This document shows, piece by piece, positions 17,680-27,345 of a DNA stretch of 64,000 bases. Source of the DNA: Marinobacter antarcticus (lineage in GTDB: Bacteria > Pseudomonadota > Gammaproteobacteria > Pseudomonadales > Oleiphilaceae). The position numbers were made by a program, and so were the translations under genes. A model generated the notes under the pieces. It searched no databases. It had not been told where the DNA came from and worked only from the letters and a program-made list of their open reading frames with translations. Numbering within the stretch: position 1 is the first letter of the stretch; each line of letters starts with the position of its first letter. The stretch spans positions 1,922,001 to 1,986,000 of the forward strand of contig NZ_FRAQ01000001.1 of assembly GCF_900142385.1 (NCBI RefSeq). Reading direction: 5' to 3'.

Positions 17680-18475
17680 AGGTAAAGAAACCGTCTCCAG
17701 AACGCTGATTGTTGCTCTGGTACTGAGTATTGTGTTCTCTGTTGTAGTCTCTACCGCGGCGGTAGTGCTCCGCCCGGCGCAGATCAAGAACCAGAACCTG
17801 GATATCAAGACAAACATCCTGTCTGCGGCAGGAATGCTGCCTCAGGGAGCCGGCGCTGAGGAAATCGAAAAAGTATTTTCGCAATTTGAAGTGCGTCTGG
17901 TGGATCTCGAAACCGGTGAATACGTGGAGCCGTCTTTCGTGGATGTTAAAGATCCCATGAAGTATGACATGTACAAAAGCGCTTCAAATCCCGAGATGTC
18001 GACCAGGATTCCAGCCTCTGAAGATCTGGCTGGCATCAAGCGCCGCCCCAATGTCGCAAAGGTTTATACTCTGAGCGAAGGTGGTAATCTCAAGCGTGTG
18101 GTACTGCCGATTCACGGTTACGGGCTATGGTCTACTCTGTATGGTTTCATGTCGCTTAAAGGGGATCTGAACACCATTGAGGGTCTGGGTTTCTACGCGC
18201 ACGCAGAAACACCCGGCCTCGGGGGTGAAGTAGATAACCCGCGCTGGAAATCGCAGTGGGTAGGCAAGGAGCTTTACGGTAACAACACGTCTCAACCAGA
18301 AATTCGCCTGGTTAAGGGTGGCGTAAGCGCTAACACTGCTGACAAAGAGCACAAGGTCGATGCGCTTTCCGGAGCAACACTGACCAGCCGTGGCGTTCAG
18401 CACTTGGTTAACTACTGGATGGGTGGCCGGGGCTTCGCACCGTTCCTCAAGAAACTTCGTGAAGGGGAGGTCTGA
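17672..18475 (+). CDS. nqrC: Na+-translocating NADH:quinone reductase subunit C
   Basis: Membrane-anchored periplasmic subunit with a covalent FMN. GTG 17672 is chosen: a strong AAAGGAGG lies just upstream and it overlaps the nqrB stop by eight bases, while the longer frame would start deep in nqrB. The 267-residue product has one N-terminal membrane helix (about 10-30) and the FMN-binding domain with the flavinylation motif [11 protein letters not shown] near residue 231. ApbE, encoded downstream, is the expected flavin transferase. Confidence 0.96.
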   Translation: MAKGKETVSRTLIVALVLSIVFSVVVSTAAVVLRPAQIKNQNLDIKTNILSAAGMLPQGAGAEEIEKVFSQFEVRLVDLETGEYVEPSFVDVKDPMKYDMYKSASNPEMSTRIPASEDLAGIKRRPNVAKVYTLSEGGNLKRVVLPIHGYGLWSTLYGFMSLKGDLNTIEGLGFYAHAETPGLGGEVDNPRWKSQWVGKELYGNNTSQPEIRLVKGGVSANTADKEHKVDALSGATLTSRGVQHLVNYWMGGRGFAPFLKKLREGEV

Positions 18476-18477
18476 TC

Positions 18478-19143
18478 ATGGCCGAAATAACCGCCAAACA
18501 GGTTCTTTTTGAACCGATATTCAGTAATAACCCGATCGGGCTGCAGATCCTTGGTATCTGTTCAGCACTTGCCGTAACCACGAGCATGAACGTCACCATC
18601 GTTATGTGTCTTTCGGTTATCGCTGTTACCGCGTTTTCCAACTTGGCTGTCTCACTGGTTCGTACCCAGATTCCGGCAAGCATCCGGATCATCGTACAGA
18701 TGACCATTATTGCTTCTCTGGTAATCGTGGTTGATCAGATACTCAAGGCCTATGCTTACGAAATCAGTAAACAGCTTTCTGTATTCGTTGGTCTGATCAT
18801 CACCAACTGTATTGTTATGGGGCGCGCCGAAGGTTTCGCTATGAAGAACGGCCCCTGGTTGAGCTTCCTCGACGGCATTGGTAACGGTCTGGGCTACTCG
18901 GTCATGCTGCTGTTCGTGGCTTTTTTCCGCGAGCTTCTGGGTGCCGGTTCACTGTTCGGTGTGACCATCCTGTCTCCGGTAAACGAAGGTGGCTGGTACG
19001 TGACAAATGGCCTGCTGCTGCTGCCACCGAGTGCGTTCTTCATCATTGGTCTTGCGATCTGGGGGCTGCGTTCCTGGATGCCTGAGCAAGTAGAAGAAGA
19101 GGACTACAAAATGTCCCGCCACACCCATAAGGAGGCCTTCTGA
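18478..19143 (+). CDS. nqrD: Na+-translocating NADH:quinone reductase subunit D
   Basis: Integral membrane subunit, one of the paired NqrD/NqrE six-helix proteins that hold an intramembrane iron centre in Na+-NQR. The 221 residues are of normal length, with [17 protein letters not shown] near the N-terminus and [14 protein letters not shown], the half-motif that carries the iron-ligating Cys. It starts two bases after nqrC and its TGA shares its last base with the nqrE start codon. Confidence 0.96.
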   Translation: MAEITAKQVLFEPIFSNNPIGLQILGICSALAVTTSMNVTIVMCLSVIAVTAFSNLAVSLVRTQIPASIRIIVQMTIIASLVIVVDQILKAYAYEISKQLSVFVGLIITNCIVMGRAEGFAMKNGPWLSFLDGIGNGLGYSVMLLFVAFFRELLGAGSLFGVTILSPVNEGGWYVTNGLLLLPPSAFFIIGLAIWGLRSWMPEQVEEEDYKMSRHTHKEAF

Positions 19144-19751
19144 TGGAGCATTATATCAGCTTGCTTCTCAAGGCAATTTTCATTGAGAACATGGCGCTCG
19201 CGTTCTTCCTGGGTATGTGCACGTTTCTTGCCATTTCCAAGAAGATTGAAGCGGCGACGGGTCTCGGTATTGCCGTTGTTGTGGTTCTGACACTGACCGT
19301 GCCAGTCAACAACCTGATCTACAACAACATCCTGCGTGAAGGTGCGTTGTCCTGGGCAGGTTTGCCTGATGTGGATCTGAGTTTTCTTGGGTTGATTACC
19401 TACATCGGCGTTATCGCGGCCATTGTTCAGATCATGGAAATGATTCTGGACAAATATATCCCCGCACTTTACTCCGCACTGGGCGTGTTCCTGCCATTGA
19501 TTACAGTGAACTGCGCAATCATGGGTGCTGCACTGTTTATGGTGGAACGTGACTATACGTTCAGTGAAAGTGTGGTTTATGGCTTTGGTGCCGGTGTGGG
19601 CTGGGCTCTGGCTATTATTGCCCTGGCCGGCATCCGTGAAAAGCTGAAGTACAGCGATGTTCCTGAAGGTCTGCGTGGCCTGGGTATCACCTTCATTACC
19701 GTTGGTCTGATGTCCCTTGGCTTTATGTCATTCTCTGGGATTTCCCTGTAA
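19143..19751 (+). CDS. nqrE: Na+-translocating NADH:quinone reductase subunit E
   Basis: Integral membrane partner of NqrD, inserted with inverted topology. The 202-residue protein has six hydrophobic segments; [15 protein letters not shown] near the N-terminus and [19 protein letters not shown] near residue 120 carry the conserved Cys residues of the intramembrane iron site. Its ATG overlaps the nqrD TGA by one base, so translation is coupled. Confidence 0.96.
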   Translation: MEHYISLLLKAIFIENMALAFFLGMCTFLAISKKIEAATGLGIAVVVVLTLTVPVNNLIYNNILREGALSWAGLPDVDLSFLGLITYIGVIAAIVQIMEMILDKYIPALYSALGVFLPLITVNCAIMGAALFMVERDYTFSESVVYGFGAGVGWALAIIALAGIREKLKYSDVPEGLRGLGITFITVGLMSLGFMSFSGISL

Positions 19752-19788
19752 CTCATCCGGTGATTCGGTTTAACGAAAAGGCGAGACC

Positions 19789-21015
19789 ATGTATACAGAA
19801 ATCATACTCGGCGTGGTCATGTTCACCGTTATCGTTCTGGCGCTTGTGGCGATCATCCTCGCGGCGAGATCCAAACTGGTAAGCACCGGTGATGTGACCA
19901 TCGAAATCAATGACGATCCGGAACATACCGTAAAAACGGAAGCCGGCGGCAAGCTTCTGGGCACACTGGCAGGCAGCGGTATTTTCCTGTCGTCAGCCTG
20001 TGGTGGTGGCGGTACCTGCGCGCAATGCAAGTGTAAAGTGCTTGATGGCGGCGGGGCGATGCTGGCTACGGAAAAGACCCACTTCACGAACCGTGAAGAG
20101 AAGGAAGGCTGGCGCCTGTCGTGCCAGGTTCCGGTTAAGCAGGACATGAAAATTGAAGTGCCTGAAGAGTTCTTCGGTGTTCAAAAGTGGGAGTGTGAGG
20201 TTGCCTCCAACCACAACGTGGCCACCTTTATCAAAGAACTTATACTGAAGCTTCCGGAAGGCGAGGAAGTGGATTTCCGCGCTGGCGGTTATGTTCAGCT
20301 GGAGTGTCCTCCTTACGAAATCGATTTCAAGGATTTTGATATTGAAGAGGATTTCCACGGCGATTGGGACAAGCTTGATATCTGGCGCTACAAGGCAATC
20401 AACAAGGAAGAGACCATCCGCGCCTATTCTATGGCGAACTATCCGGAAGAGAAGGGTGTTCTCAAGTTTAATATCCGTATTGCCACCCCGCCTCCGGGGA
20501 CTGATCACCCGCCGGGTATCATGTCTAGCTATACGTTCAACCTGAAGCCGGGTGACAAGGTTACGGTTATGGGGCCATTCGGTGAGTTCTTCGCCAAGAA
20601 GACCGAAGCGGAAATGGTGTTTATCGGCGGCGGAGCCGGCATGGCACCAATGCGTTCCCATATCTTTGATCAGCTCAAGCGCCTGAACTCCAAGCGCAAG
20701 ATCAGCTTCTGGTATGGTGCCCGGAGTGTCCGCGAGATGTTCTACGTGGAAGACTTCGACATGCTTGCCGAAGAGAACGAGAACTTCGAATGGCACGTGG
20801 CCCTGTCTGATGCGCAGCCGGAAGACAACTGGGAAGGCCCAACGGGCTTTATCCACAACGTTCTGTATGACAAATACCTTAAGGATCACCCCGCTCCGGA
20901 AGACTGTGAGTTCTATATGTGCGGGCCTCCTATCATGAACGCGTCTGTTATCAAGATGCTGAAGGATATGGGTGTTGAAGACGAGAACATCATGCTGGAT
21001 GACTTCGGAGGCTAA
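19789..21015 (+). CDS. nqrF: Na+-translocating NADH:quinone reductase subunit F
   Basis: Entry point of electrons: oxidises NADH via FAD and a [2Fe-2S] cluster. The 408-residue protein has an N-terminal membrane anchor (about 4-26), a plant-type ferredoxin domain with ligands in [15 protein letters not shown] plus a fourth Cys in LSCQV, an FAD site RAYSMANYP, and an NADH-binding domain with [12 protein letters not shown] and YMCGPPIM. A 37-base gap with a good ribosome binding site separates it from nqrE. apbE follows after nine bases. Confidence 0.97.
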   Translation: MYTEIILGVVMFTVIVLALVAIILAARSKLVSTGDVTIEINDDPEHTVKTEAGGKLLGTLAGSGIFLSSACGGGGTCAQCKCKVLDGGGAMLATEKTHFTNREEKEGWRLSCQVPVKQDMKIEVPEEFFGVQKWECEVASNHNVATFIKELILKLPEGEEVDFRAGGYVQLECPPYEIDFKDFDIEEDFHGDWDKLDIWRYKAINKEETIRAYSMANYPEEKGVLKFNIRIATPPPGTDHPPGIMSSYTFNLKPGDKVTVMGPFGEFFAKKTEAEMVFIGGGAGMAPMRSHIFDQLKRLNSKRKISFWYGARSVREMFYVEDFDMLAEENENFEWHVALSDAQPEDNWEGPTGFIHNVLYDKYLKDHPAPEDCEFYMCGPPIMNASVIKMLKDMGVEDENIMLDDFGG

Positions 21016-21024
21016 ACCTTTCAG

Positions 21025-22077
21025 ATGACATCCCGTATGTTACAACCCGCCCGGGTAGCCTTTGCCAGCATCTTCATGATGCTGGCACTGGTGGCCTTGG
21101 CGGGTTGCTCGTTTCAGCCGGACGAAGAAGTCTGGGAAATTTCAGGTCCTGCGTTTGGCACCACTTATCATATCAGCGTTGTCTTACCGGAAGATCACGA
21201 GAGGCTTCAGGCGCTGGCAAAAGGCATTGACGACGCTCTTGAAGGGGTTGATGCCTCCATGTCGACCTGGCGGGAGGACTCAGAACTGTCAAAGCTGAAC
21301 CGCCGGGAAGATCAGTCGGACTGGATTCCGGTGTCTGATGGGCTTTTTGAAGTGTTGGCCAGGGCCAATGAGATTTCACGGCTGACAGGCGGTGCGTTTG
21401 ACGTAACCATCGGGCCGATGGTCAATCTCTGGGGCTTCGGTCCGGATGCACGGCCAGAACAGATTCCTTCAGAAGAGGCCTTGGCTCGCGCTTTGGCCAA
21501 GACGGGTTACGAGCAGCTGACGCTTCAGGCCGATCCGCCCGCTGTAAAGGCGGCGATGCCCCAATACATCGATCTGTCTGCGATCGCAAAAGGTTACGGT
21601 GTAGACGTCGTGGCTCGCTATCTCGATAGTGAAGGTGTTGAGGCTTATCTTGTCGAAATAGGTGGAGAAATTCGCACCCACGGGCAGAAGCCGGATGGTA
21701 GCGTGTGGAGGCTTGCCATTGAGCAGCCGGTGGATGGCGCAGAGCATACGGTCAACAGCATCGTTTCCCTGCCTTCACGGGCAATGGCCACCTCAGGAGA
21801 CTATCGTAACTATTACGAATCGGAAGGGCGCCGTTTATCCCATACAATAGACCCTGAGACCGGACACCCGATTGCGCATCATCTGGCTTCTGTAACGGTT
21901 ATTGCAGATGACTGCATGACCGCTGATGCACTGGCGACCGGTTTCACTGTGATGGGTTACGAGCGGGCGAGTGAGCTCGCAACGCGGGAGAATATTCCGG
22001 CCTATTTTATTATTCGGACGGAAGACGGGTTTGAGGGGCATCAGACCCCGGCGTTTTCGTCCTTCGTTGCTCAGTAA
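21025..22077 (+). CDS. apbE: FAD:protein FMN transferase ApbE, lipoprotein
   Basis: Transfers FMN from FAD to Thr residues of NqrB and NqrC in the periplasm. The 350-residue protein has a signal peptide with lipobox LAGC (Cys28), so it is a lipid-anchored exported enzyme. Family blocks are GTTYHIS near the start, a DASMSTWREDSELSKLN segment, GAFDVTIGPMVNLWGFGP, DLSAIAKGYGVDVVARYL and the C-terminal SHTIDPETGHP. It lies nine bases after nqrF and before nqrM, the standard order of a self-sufficient nqr operon. Confidence 0.96.
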   Translation: MTSRMLQPARVAFASIFMMLALVALAGCSFQPDEEVWEISGPAFGTTYHISVVLPEDHERLQALAKGIDDALEGVDASMSTWREDSELSKLNRREDQSDWIPVSDGLFEVLARANEISRLTGGAFDVTIGPMVNLWGFGPDARPEQIPSEEALARALAKTGYEQLTLQADPPAVKAAMPQYIDLSAIAKGYGVDVVARYLDSEGVEAYLVEIGGEIRTHGQKPDGSVWRLAIEQPVDGAEHTVNSIVSLPSRAMATSGDYRNYYESEGRRLSHTIDPETGHPIAHHLASVTVIADDCMTADALATGFTVMGYERASELATRENIPAYFIIRTEDGFEGHQTPAFSSFVAQ

Positions 22078-22089
22078 GGGGAGGACAAC

Positions 22090-22341
22090 ATGAGTACCTT
22101 TCTTCTGGTTTTTTTGATTGTGGTTTTGCTGGTCGCCGGCATGTCTGTTGGCGTCATTTTTGGTCGCAAGCCGATCAGCGGCAGCTGTGGCGGTATGAGT
22201 GCGGTTGGAATCAGCTCGTCCTGTGATATTTGTGGCGGCAACACCCAGAAGTGCGAAGAGGAAAGTCAGCGTGTGGCTTTGGAGGCAGTAGCACCCGAGG
22301 ACCTGGCCTATGATGCGACCAAGGCTGGTCGCAAGCAGTAA
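22090..22341 (+). CDS. nqrM: Na+-NQR maturation protein NqrM
   Basis: Small membrane protein required for assembly of Na+-NQR, proposed to deliver iron to the NqrD/NqrE site. The 83 residues have one N-terminal membrane helix (about 3-24) followed by four conserved cysteines (33, 45, 48, 55) in SCGGM and SSCDICGG, the DUF539 pattern. GGGGAGG lies just upstream. It is the last gene of the nqr operon; sthA follows 65 bases on. Confidence 0.94.
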   Translation: MSTFLLVFLIVVLLVAGMSVGVIFGRKPISGSCGGMSAVGISSSCDICGGNTQKCEEESQRVALEAVAPEDLAYDATKAGRKQ

Positions 22342-22406
22342 GCGCTGGCAGATCCAGAATAATCACAATTACTTTTTCACGACGTAGATAAGGAGTCACT
22401 GCACGC

Positions 22407-23798
22407 ATGGCAGAACATCATTACGACGTCGTCGTTATCGGTGCGGGACCTTCAGGTGAAGGTGCGGCAATGAACGCGACGAAGCATGGCAAGCGTGTTG
22501 CTATCGTTGAAGACAAGCCCACCGTGGGAGGCAACTGCACCCACTGGGGTACGATTCCTTCCAAGGCTTTGCGCCACTCGGTCAAACAGATCATTACCTT
22601 CAATACCAATCAGATGTTCCGGGATATCGGAGAACCCCGCTGGTTCTCGTTTCCCCGGGTGCTGCAAAATGCACAGAAGGTCATTGGTAAACAGGTAAAA
22701 CTGAGAACTCAGTTTTATTCCCGTAACCGAGTGGATCTGATCAACGGACGCGCATCGTTTCTGGATGAGAACCGGCTCGAAGTCCGTGGTAACAAGTCCG
22801 TCGAGACACTGCACTTCAAGCAGGCAGTGATTGCGACCGGCTCACGTCCGTATTTGCCGCCTGATGTCGATTTCCGCCATCACCGGATTTACAACTCGGA
22901 CACCATACTCAATCTGTCCCATACACCGCGCACGCTGATCATTTACGGTGCCGGCGTTATCGGTTCCGAATATGCGTCCATTTTTGCCGGTCTTGGTGTG
23001 AAGGTTGACCTGATCAACCCGGGCAGTCGCCTGCTGTCATTCCTTGATGATGAAATCTCGGATGCGCTTAGCTACCACCTGCGCAACAACGGTGTGCTGG
23101 TGCGTCACAACGAGCAATATGAGGCTTTGGATGGGGACGACCACGGGGTTGTTCTTTCTCTGCAGTCAGGCAAGAAAATACGCGCCGATGCGTTTCTCTG
23201 GTGCAACGGCCGCAGTGGCAATACTGAAAGCCTGGGGCTGGAGAACATTGGCCTGACGCCGAATGGTCGTGGCCAGTTGTCCACTGATAAGCACTACCGC
23301 ACAGATGTGGAGAACATCTACGCTGCTGGCGATGTTATCGGTTGGCCAAGCCTTGCAAGTGCTGCCTATGACCAGGGGCGATCTGCATCTTCGGACATTG
23401 CTCAGGATGAGTACTTCCGGTTTGTTTCAGATGTGCCCACGGGCATTTATACGATTCCCGAAATCAGTTCTGTCGGTAAAACCGAGAGTGAGCTGACAGA
23501 AGCCAAGGTACCCTATGAAGTTGGGCAGGCTTTTTTCAAGGATCTTGCCCGGGCGCAGATTACTGGCGAAGCTGTCGGCATGCTCAAAATCCTGTTCCAC
23601 CGTGAAACCCGACAGATTCTGGGCATACACTGCTTTGGGGACCAGGCTGCCGAGATTGTTCACATCGGCCAGGCGATCATGAATCAGGAGGGTGAGGCCA
23701 ACTCTCTCAATTACTTCATCAACACAACCTTTAACTACCCGACCATGGCGGAAGCTTACCGGGTAGCTGCGTTGAACGGCCTGAACCGGATCTTCTGA
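22407..23798 (+). CDS. sthA: Soluble pyridine nucleotide transhydrogenase
   Basis: FAD flavoprotein that moves hydride between NADPH and NAD+ in the cytosol, usually burning excess NADPH. The 463-residue protein has the FAD motif [10 protein letters not shown], then [15 protein letters not shown], in which the redox disulfide of related reductases is absent as is normal for SthA, the NAD motif [13 protein letters not shown] and the C-terminal dimerisation domain ending [25 protein letters not shown] precedes the start. Its place beside nqr matches P. aeruginosa (PA2991) and joins two NAD(P)H-balancing systems. Confidence 0.95.
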   Translation: MAEHHYDVVVIGAGPSGEGAAMNATKHGKRVAIVEDKPTVGGNCTHWGTIPSKALRHSVKQIITFNTNQMFRDIGEPRWFSFPRVLQNAQKVIGKQVKLRTQFYSRNRVDLINGRASFLDENRLEVRGNKSVETLHFKQAVIATGSRPYLPPDVDFRHHRIYNSDTILNLSHTPRTLIIYGAGVIGSEYASIFAGLGVKVDLINPGSRLLSFLDDEISDALSYHLRNNGVLVRHNEQYEALDGDDHGVVLSLQSGKKIRADAFLWCNGRSGNTESLGLENIGLTPNGRGQLSTDKHYRTDVENIYAAGDVIGWPSLASAAYDQGRSASSDIAQDEYFRFVSDVPTGIYTIPEISSVGKTESELTEAKVPYEVGQAFFKDLARAQITGEAVGMLKILFHRETRQILGIHCFGDQAAEIVHIGQAIMNQEGEANSLNYFINTTFNYPTMAEAYRVAALNGLNRIF

Positions 23799-23809
23799 TC
23801 GGTTCAGGT

Positions 23810-24607
23810 TCAGTTGGCGGGTAATGTCGCATTACCCGTCGTTGTGTTTTCCTGGCGGTCGTCAGGCAGTGAGGTGGCAGAGCGTGCGCGATTATCAAAA
23901 AACATGCGCGTGCTTGTAGGGAAGTCTGTGATGATACTGTCCACGCCCATAGCTTCAAGCCGAAGCATGTCCTGGATGCGGTTGACGGTCCAGCAGGAGA
24001 CATGCATTCCTCTCCGGCGAGCTTTCTCTACAAGTTCTGGCGAACAAAGTTTCCAGTTGACGCACAAGTAGTCACAGCCCAGCCGCGCTGCGATGCCGAG
24101 TGGCCGGGGGAACCGTCGTTCTGCTACCAGCCCTGTGCGAATGCGTTTATTTCTTCTGCGTATTTCTTTCAGAAACCAGGTGTCCGCCGAAGTGATCGCT
24201 GCCGTCTGATAGAGATTGCGGTGTTGGATGATTTCCGTTAGGCGGTTACAGAGAATATTCAGTCTGGCGCGAGTATCCTTCTTCACTTCCAGCTGGAAGT
24301 GCTCAATATCACCGAACTGATCCAACAGATCTTCCAGCGCAGGGATACCGGTTTTTACCGGCCATGAGGTTGTGTTGCGACGGGCGTCCATGGCGGCAAG
24401 CTCTGCTGCCGTATATTGGCTCACATTGCCTTTCTGGTCCGTAGTGCGGTCGGTCGTGAGATCGTGCACCAGCACGGGCTTGCCATCTTTCGACAGCACG
24501 ATATCCAGCTCAAAATGCCGAACGCCCTGCCGGTAGGCGTGCCTGAATCCGGGCAGGGTATTCTCTGGGGCTTCACCTTTGGCGCCCCGGTGTCCGTAGA
24601 CGATCAT
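23810..24607 (-). CDS. Glycerophosphodiester phosphodiesterase
   Basis: Hydrolyses glycerophosphodiesters to glycerol-3-phosphate and an alcohol. The 265-residue product from ATG 24607 has no signal peptide, so it is a cytosolic UgpQ-like enzyme. The metal and catalytic residues are in YGHRGAKGEAPENT (His6, Arg7, Glu14, Asn15) and ELDIVLSKDGKPVLVHD; the GDPD barrel continues to SIITDFP. ATG overlaps the stop of the upstream DAHP-synthase-like gene (ATGA), implying coupled translation. A longer frame start at 24670 is rejected as it runs into that gene. Confidence 0.88.
   Translation of the reverse strand: MIVYGHRGAKGEAPENTLPGFRHAYRQGVRHFELDIVLSKDGKPVLVHDLTTDRTTDQKGNVSQYTAAELAAMDARRNTTSWPVKTGIPALEDLLDQFGDIEHFQLEVKKDTRARLNILCNRLTEIIQHRNLYQTAAITSADTWFLKEIRRRNKRIRTGLVAERRFPRPLGIAARLGCDYLCVNWKLCSPELVEKARRRGMHVSCWTVNRIQDMLRLEAMGVDSIITDFPTSTRMFFDNRARSATSLPDDRQENTTTGNATLPAN
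23818..23838 (+). terminator. Possible sthA terminator hairpin inside the end of the convergent gene
   Basis: CGGGTAATG (23818-23826) and CATTACCCG (23830-23838) form a perfect 9-bp stem with a TCG triloop, 20 bases after the sthA stop, followed by a loose T-rich stretch (TCGTTGTGTTTT). It lies within the last codons of the convergent glycerophosphodiesterase gene. The T-run is broken, so termination is only possible. Confidence 0.4.
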
Positions 24608-25731
24608 TCCGATGTTACACCTTTTAGACGTTGGTAAATGGCCTGGCGTTTTTTCCAGGTATCGTGGCACAGCTGTATATCTTCAAGGTAGGCCGGCAGT
24701 TCGTTCATAAGCAGTGCCTGAGGCCCGTCTACCAGTGCCTTTTCCGGTTTGGGATGGAAGTCCACCAGAACCATATTGGCCCCTGCGATCACGCCCTGTG
24801 CTGTTGCGTGCATAACATCCAGGATGCCGTCCGGAGCCTTCTCACGGGTACCTACCGAATGAGAAGGGTCGACGCAGACAGGCATGCGCGTCAGCCGTTT
24901 AACGGCTGGTACGTGAGCAAAGTCCACCATGTTGCGGTGCGGCTGACCGGCTTCGGTTTTCATGCCGCGCAGGCAGAAAATGACGTTGGCGTTGCCTTCG
25001 CTGGCCAGGTATTCCGCCGCATTCAGGGATTCGTTCAGAGTGATGCCGAACCCGCGCTTTAGCAGTACCGGGTAGGTGCTTTGGCGACCGATGGCTTTCA
25101 GCAGTTCAAAGTTCTGGGTATTTCGTGTGCCCACCTGAAGCATAACGCCAGTTGGCCGCCCGAGCTTTTCCAGGCAGGTATCGATTTCTTCAATGTGGCC
25201 TTCATGGGTGATTTCCATGGCCACCACTTTGATACCGTGTTTGCCAGCTTTTTCAAAAACCCACGGCAGACAACCCTTACCATGCCCCTGAAATGAATAA
25301 GGGTTGGTGCGAGGCTTGTAGGCACCCATGCGGGTACAAACCTGACCGTTTTCCTCAAGAGCCTTCAACATCATTTCGACATGCTCAGGAATATCTACAG
25401 CGCAGAGCCCGGCGAAAATGTTGAGATTGGACTGGTTGAAGTCTACGCCGTTGTAGCTAAAGCCTGTCTGCCGGTTATCATCTCTATGGCGCCCCAGAAC
25501 CCGGTAATCTTCAGATATGCGGATGGCGCGCTCAACAGCCGGCAGTGCTTCGATTTCTGCCATGTCGAGCGGCTTGGTGTCGCCCAGAAGGTAAACCTCG
25601 GTCAGCCGCTGACTGGCTCCCTGAATCTCATGCACCCGCACAGATACGCCCGGCAGATTCTCCAGGAAGTGCATCGTCTGGCGGTAGGCTTCACTGTCCA
25701 GAGGTGTGTTGGGATGAAGAATGGCTAACAT
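24604..25731 (-). CDS. DAHP synthase-family protein with altered active site (class I-beta like)
   Basis: By fold this belongs to the 3-deoxy-D-arabino-heptulosonate-7-phosphate synthase family (phosphoenolpyruvate + erythrose-4-phosphate, first shikimate step), closest to the beta branch. The 375-residue protein keeps KPRTNPYSFQG (139-149), LLKRG (223-227) and VDPSH (287-291). The family GPCSVE motif reads GLCAVD (108-113), CERG reads CLRG (253-256) and the metal-ligand region IEVHP reads VDFHP (323-327). True DAHP synthase activity is therefore uncertain; a different aldol-type reaction is possible. It lies in an operon after tal and a TerB-like gene, and transaldolase uses erythrose-4-phosphate. 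AAAGGAAA precedes the start. Confidence 0.75.
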   Translation of the reverse strand: MLAILHPNTPLDSEAYRQTMHFLENLPGVSVRVHEIQGASQRLTEVYLLGDTKPLDMAEIEALPAVERAIRISEDYRVLGRHRDDNRQTGFSYNGVDFNQSNLNIFAGLCAVDIPEHVEMMLKALEENGQVCTRMGAYKPRTNPYSFQGHGKGCLPWVFEKAGKHGIKVVAMEITHEGHIEEIDTCLEKLGRPTGVMLQVGTRNTQNFELLKAIGRQSTYPVLLKRGFGITLNESLNAAEYLASEGNANVIFCLRGMKTEAGQPHRNMVDFAHVPAVKRLTRMPVCVDPSHSVGTREKAPDGILDVMHATAQGVIAGANMVLVDFHPKPEKALVDGPQALLMNELPAYLEDIQLCHDTWKKRQAIYQRLKGVTSE

Positions 25732-25755
25732 GCGATTTCCTTTGTTATGTGCCGG

Positions 25756-26205
25756 CTAGGAGCGTGCGCTCTCTGCCTTGTGTCGCGCCTGTATGAACTC
25801 CCGGTGATTAAGATGCAGCAGGTCTGCCATACGGCGAATAAGGTGTTCTTCGTATTTGTCGACGCGGTCGTCCGCGAGAGCAACATGCCAGATACTCTCC
25901 AGCAGCAACTGTTTGCCCTCCTGATCAAGGTACTCGTTGAGCTGCCCGGTAAATTCATACAGTGAGGTGGCATCCTCCGCATGATCCAGGGCATGGCTGA
26001 GAATTTCCTCCGCTTCTTCCCGGGTTACCTGATGAGCTTTTATCGAGCAGTCCACGATAGCTTGCAGCTCTCGCTCATCTTCATCGTTATCAACCCGCGA
26101 AAGTTGCACCATCAAAGCGGTTGCAGCAATCGCAAGATCGCGGGCATCGGGTTTATCGTGCTCTGTTTCCGGTGCGCTAAACAGTTTTTTCAGGCTCTTA
26201 ATCAT
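25756..26205 (-). CDS. TerB-like (DjlA N-terminal type) helical protein
   Basis: A 149-residue all-helical cytosolic protein of the TerB family, whose members bind metal or act as small accessory domains; the molecular role is not established. Recognisable are the acidic repeats LSRVDNDEDERELQAI (about 35-50) and ALADDRVDKYEEHLIRRMADLL (about 108-129), the two halves of the TerB acidic fold. It lies 32 bases after tal and 24 bases before the DAHP-synthase-like gene, hence in the same transcription unit. No ter operon is present, so tellurite resistance should not be assumed. Confidence 0.8.
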   Translation of the reverse strand: MIKSLKKLFSAPETEHDKPDARDLAIAATALMVQLSRVDNDEDERELQAIVDCSIKAHQVTREEAEEILSHALDHAEDATSLYEFTGQLNEYLDQEGKQLLLESIWHVALADDRVDKYEEHLIRRMADLLHLNHREFIQARHKAESARS

Positions 26206-26237
26206 AATCAGACACGATCATTCAGGTGCATTGAAAA

Positions 26238-27206
26238 TCAGGCCGCTTTACTGGCCAGCTGCCGAACCCTATTCTCCAGTTCAATCTGGTCTGCGGTGAA
26301 GCGGCGAATGCCGTCTGCCAGCTTTTCAGTGGCCATGGCATCTTCGTTGGATTCCCAGCGAAAGCGTTTTTCATCCAGGGTTCCGAACCCATCTGTCGAA
26401 GTGGCTCCGGTGGCTGAAAGTTTCTGCTCCAGGCTTCCATTGTCGTCTTGCAGTTCCTTCAGTAACGCAGGACTGATGGTGAGACGGTCGCAGCCTGCCA
26501 GCATTTCAATTTCTCCGGTATTGCGGAAGCTCGCGCCCATAACCACCGTACTGAAACCATTGGCCTTGTAGTAATTGTAGATCCGGGCGACCGAAAGCAC
26601 GCCGGGATCCTCGGCGGCAGGGAATTGCTCGCGACCGGTGCTGGCAAGGTGCCAGTCCAGTATGCGACCTACGAAAGGTGAGATGAGGAAGGCACCGGCC
26701 TGTGCGCAGGCCGCAGCCTGCACGAATGAGAACAGCAGTGTCAGATTGCAGTGGATACCTTCCTGTTCAAGTATCTCCGCGGCTCGGATGCCTTCCCAGG
26801 TAGACGCAATCTTGATCAGAACCCGGCGAGTATCCACGCCCTGTTGGTCATAGAGTTCCAACAAGCGGCGTGCACGTTTGAGCGTGGCATCGGTATCAAA
26901 TGACAATCGGGCATCAACTTCTGTAGAAACCACTCCCGGTATCAGGCCGAGTATTTCCTGGCCCGCCAAAACCGCCAGCATATCGGTTGCCACTTTTAAC
27001 TGCTCGGCATCGGAACCGCCCTGTTTGCGAGCCATGGCAACCGCCTTGTCGAGCATGGGGCGATAGGCATCGGAAGCAGCTGCCTTCAGCAACAGTGATG
27101 GATTTGTGGTGGCATCCTGCGGGCGCCACTGGGCTATGGCGTCAATATCGCCAGTATCCGCCACTACCGTGGTCATGGTTTTCAATTGGTCGAGCTTGTT
27201 GGCCAT
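26238..27206 (-). CDS. tal: Transaldolase
   Basis: Moves a dihydroxyacetone unit between sugar phosphates in the non-oxidative pentose phosphate pathway, producing or using erythrose-4-phosphate. The 322-residue protein from ATG 27206 (MANKLDQLK) is the classical TalB length. The Schiff-base Lys is in [17 protein letters not shown] (near residue 135); the phosphate-site block [19 protein letters not shown] is intact. A 21-codon longer frame lacks homology and is rejected. It is the first gene of the leftward unit tal - terB-like - DAHPS-like - GDPD. Confidence 0.96.
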   Translation of the reverse strand: MANKLDQLKTMTTVVADTGDIDAIAQWRPQDATTNPSLLLKAAASDAYRPMLDKAVAMARKQGGSDAEQLKVATDMLAVLAGQEILGLIPGVVSTEVDARLSFDTDATLKRARRLLELYDQQGVDTRRVLIKIASTWEGIRAAEILEQEGIHCNLTLLFSFVQAAACAQAGAFLISPFVGRILDWHLASTGREQFPAAEDPGVLSVARIYNYYKANGFSTVVMGASFRNTGEIEMLAGCDRLTISPALLKELQDDNGSLEQKLSATGATSTDGFGTLDEKRFRWESNEDAMATEKLADGIRRFTADQIELENRVRQLASKAA

Positions 27207-27345
27207 TCGTGCTGTCGTCCGAGTTGATTTTTTATCAACACATCCGAATCCCGGATGCGGGTTATACATCTACAATAGCGGGCTGCAAAGACAGGAACAA
27301 GACAGCAAAAAGTAAGGTTCTGGCAATAATGCGTTAAGGTCGCGG

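Noticed and set aside
16942..17817. 291-codon minus-strand open frame across nqrB/nqrC
   Set aside because: Shadow of two certain genes; the predicted protein is compositionally odd (His/Asn/Thr rich) and matches no family.
19993..20889. 298-codon minus-strand open frame within nqrF
   Set aside because: It is fully antisense to a gene with clear cofactor motifs, has no ribosome binding site and no recognisable domain.
25756..26205. Tellurite resistance determinant
   Set aside because: Only a TerB-like fold is present and no terA, terC, terD or terZ genes lie near; the neighbours are sugar-phosphate enzymes.
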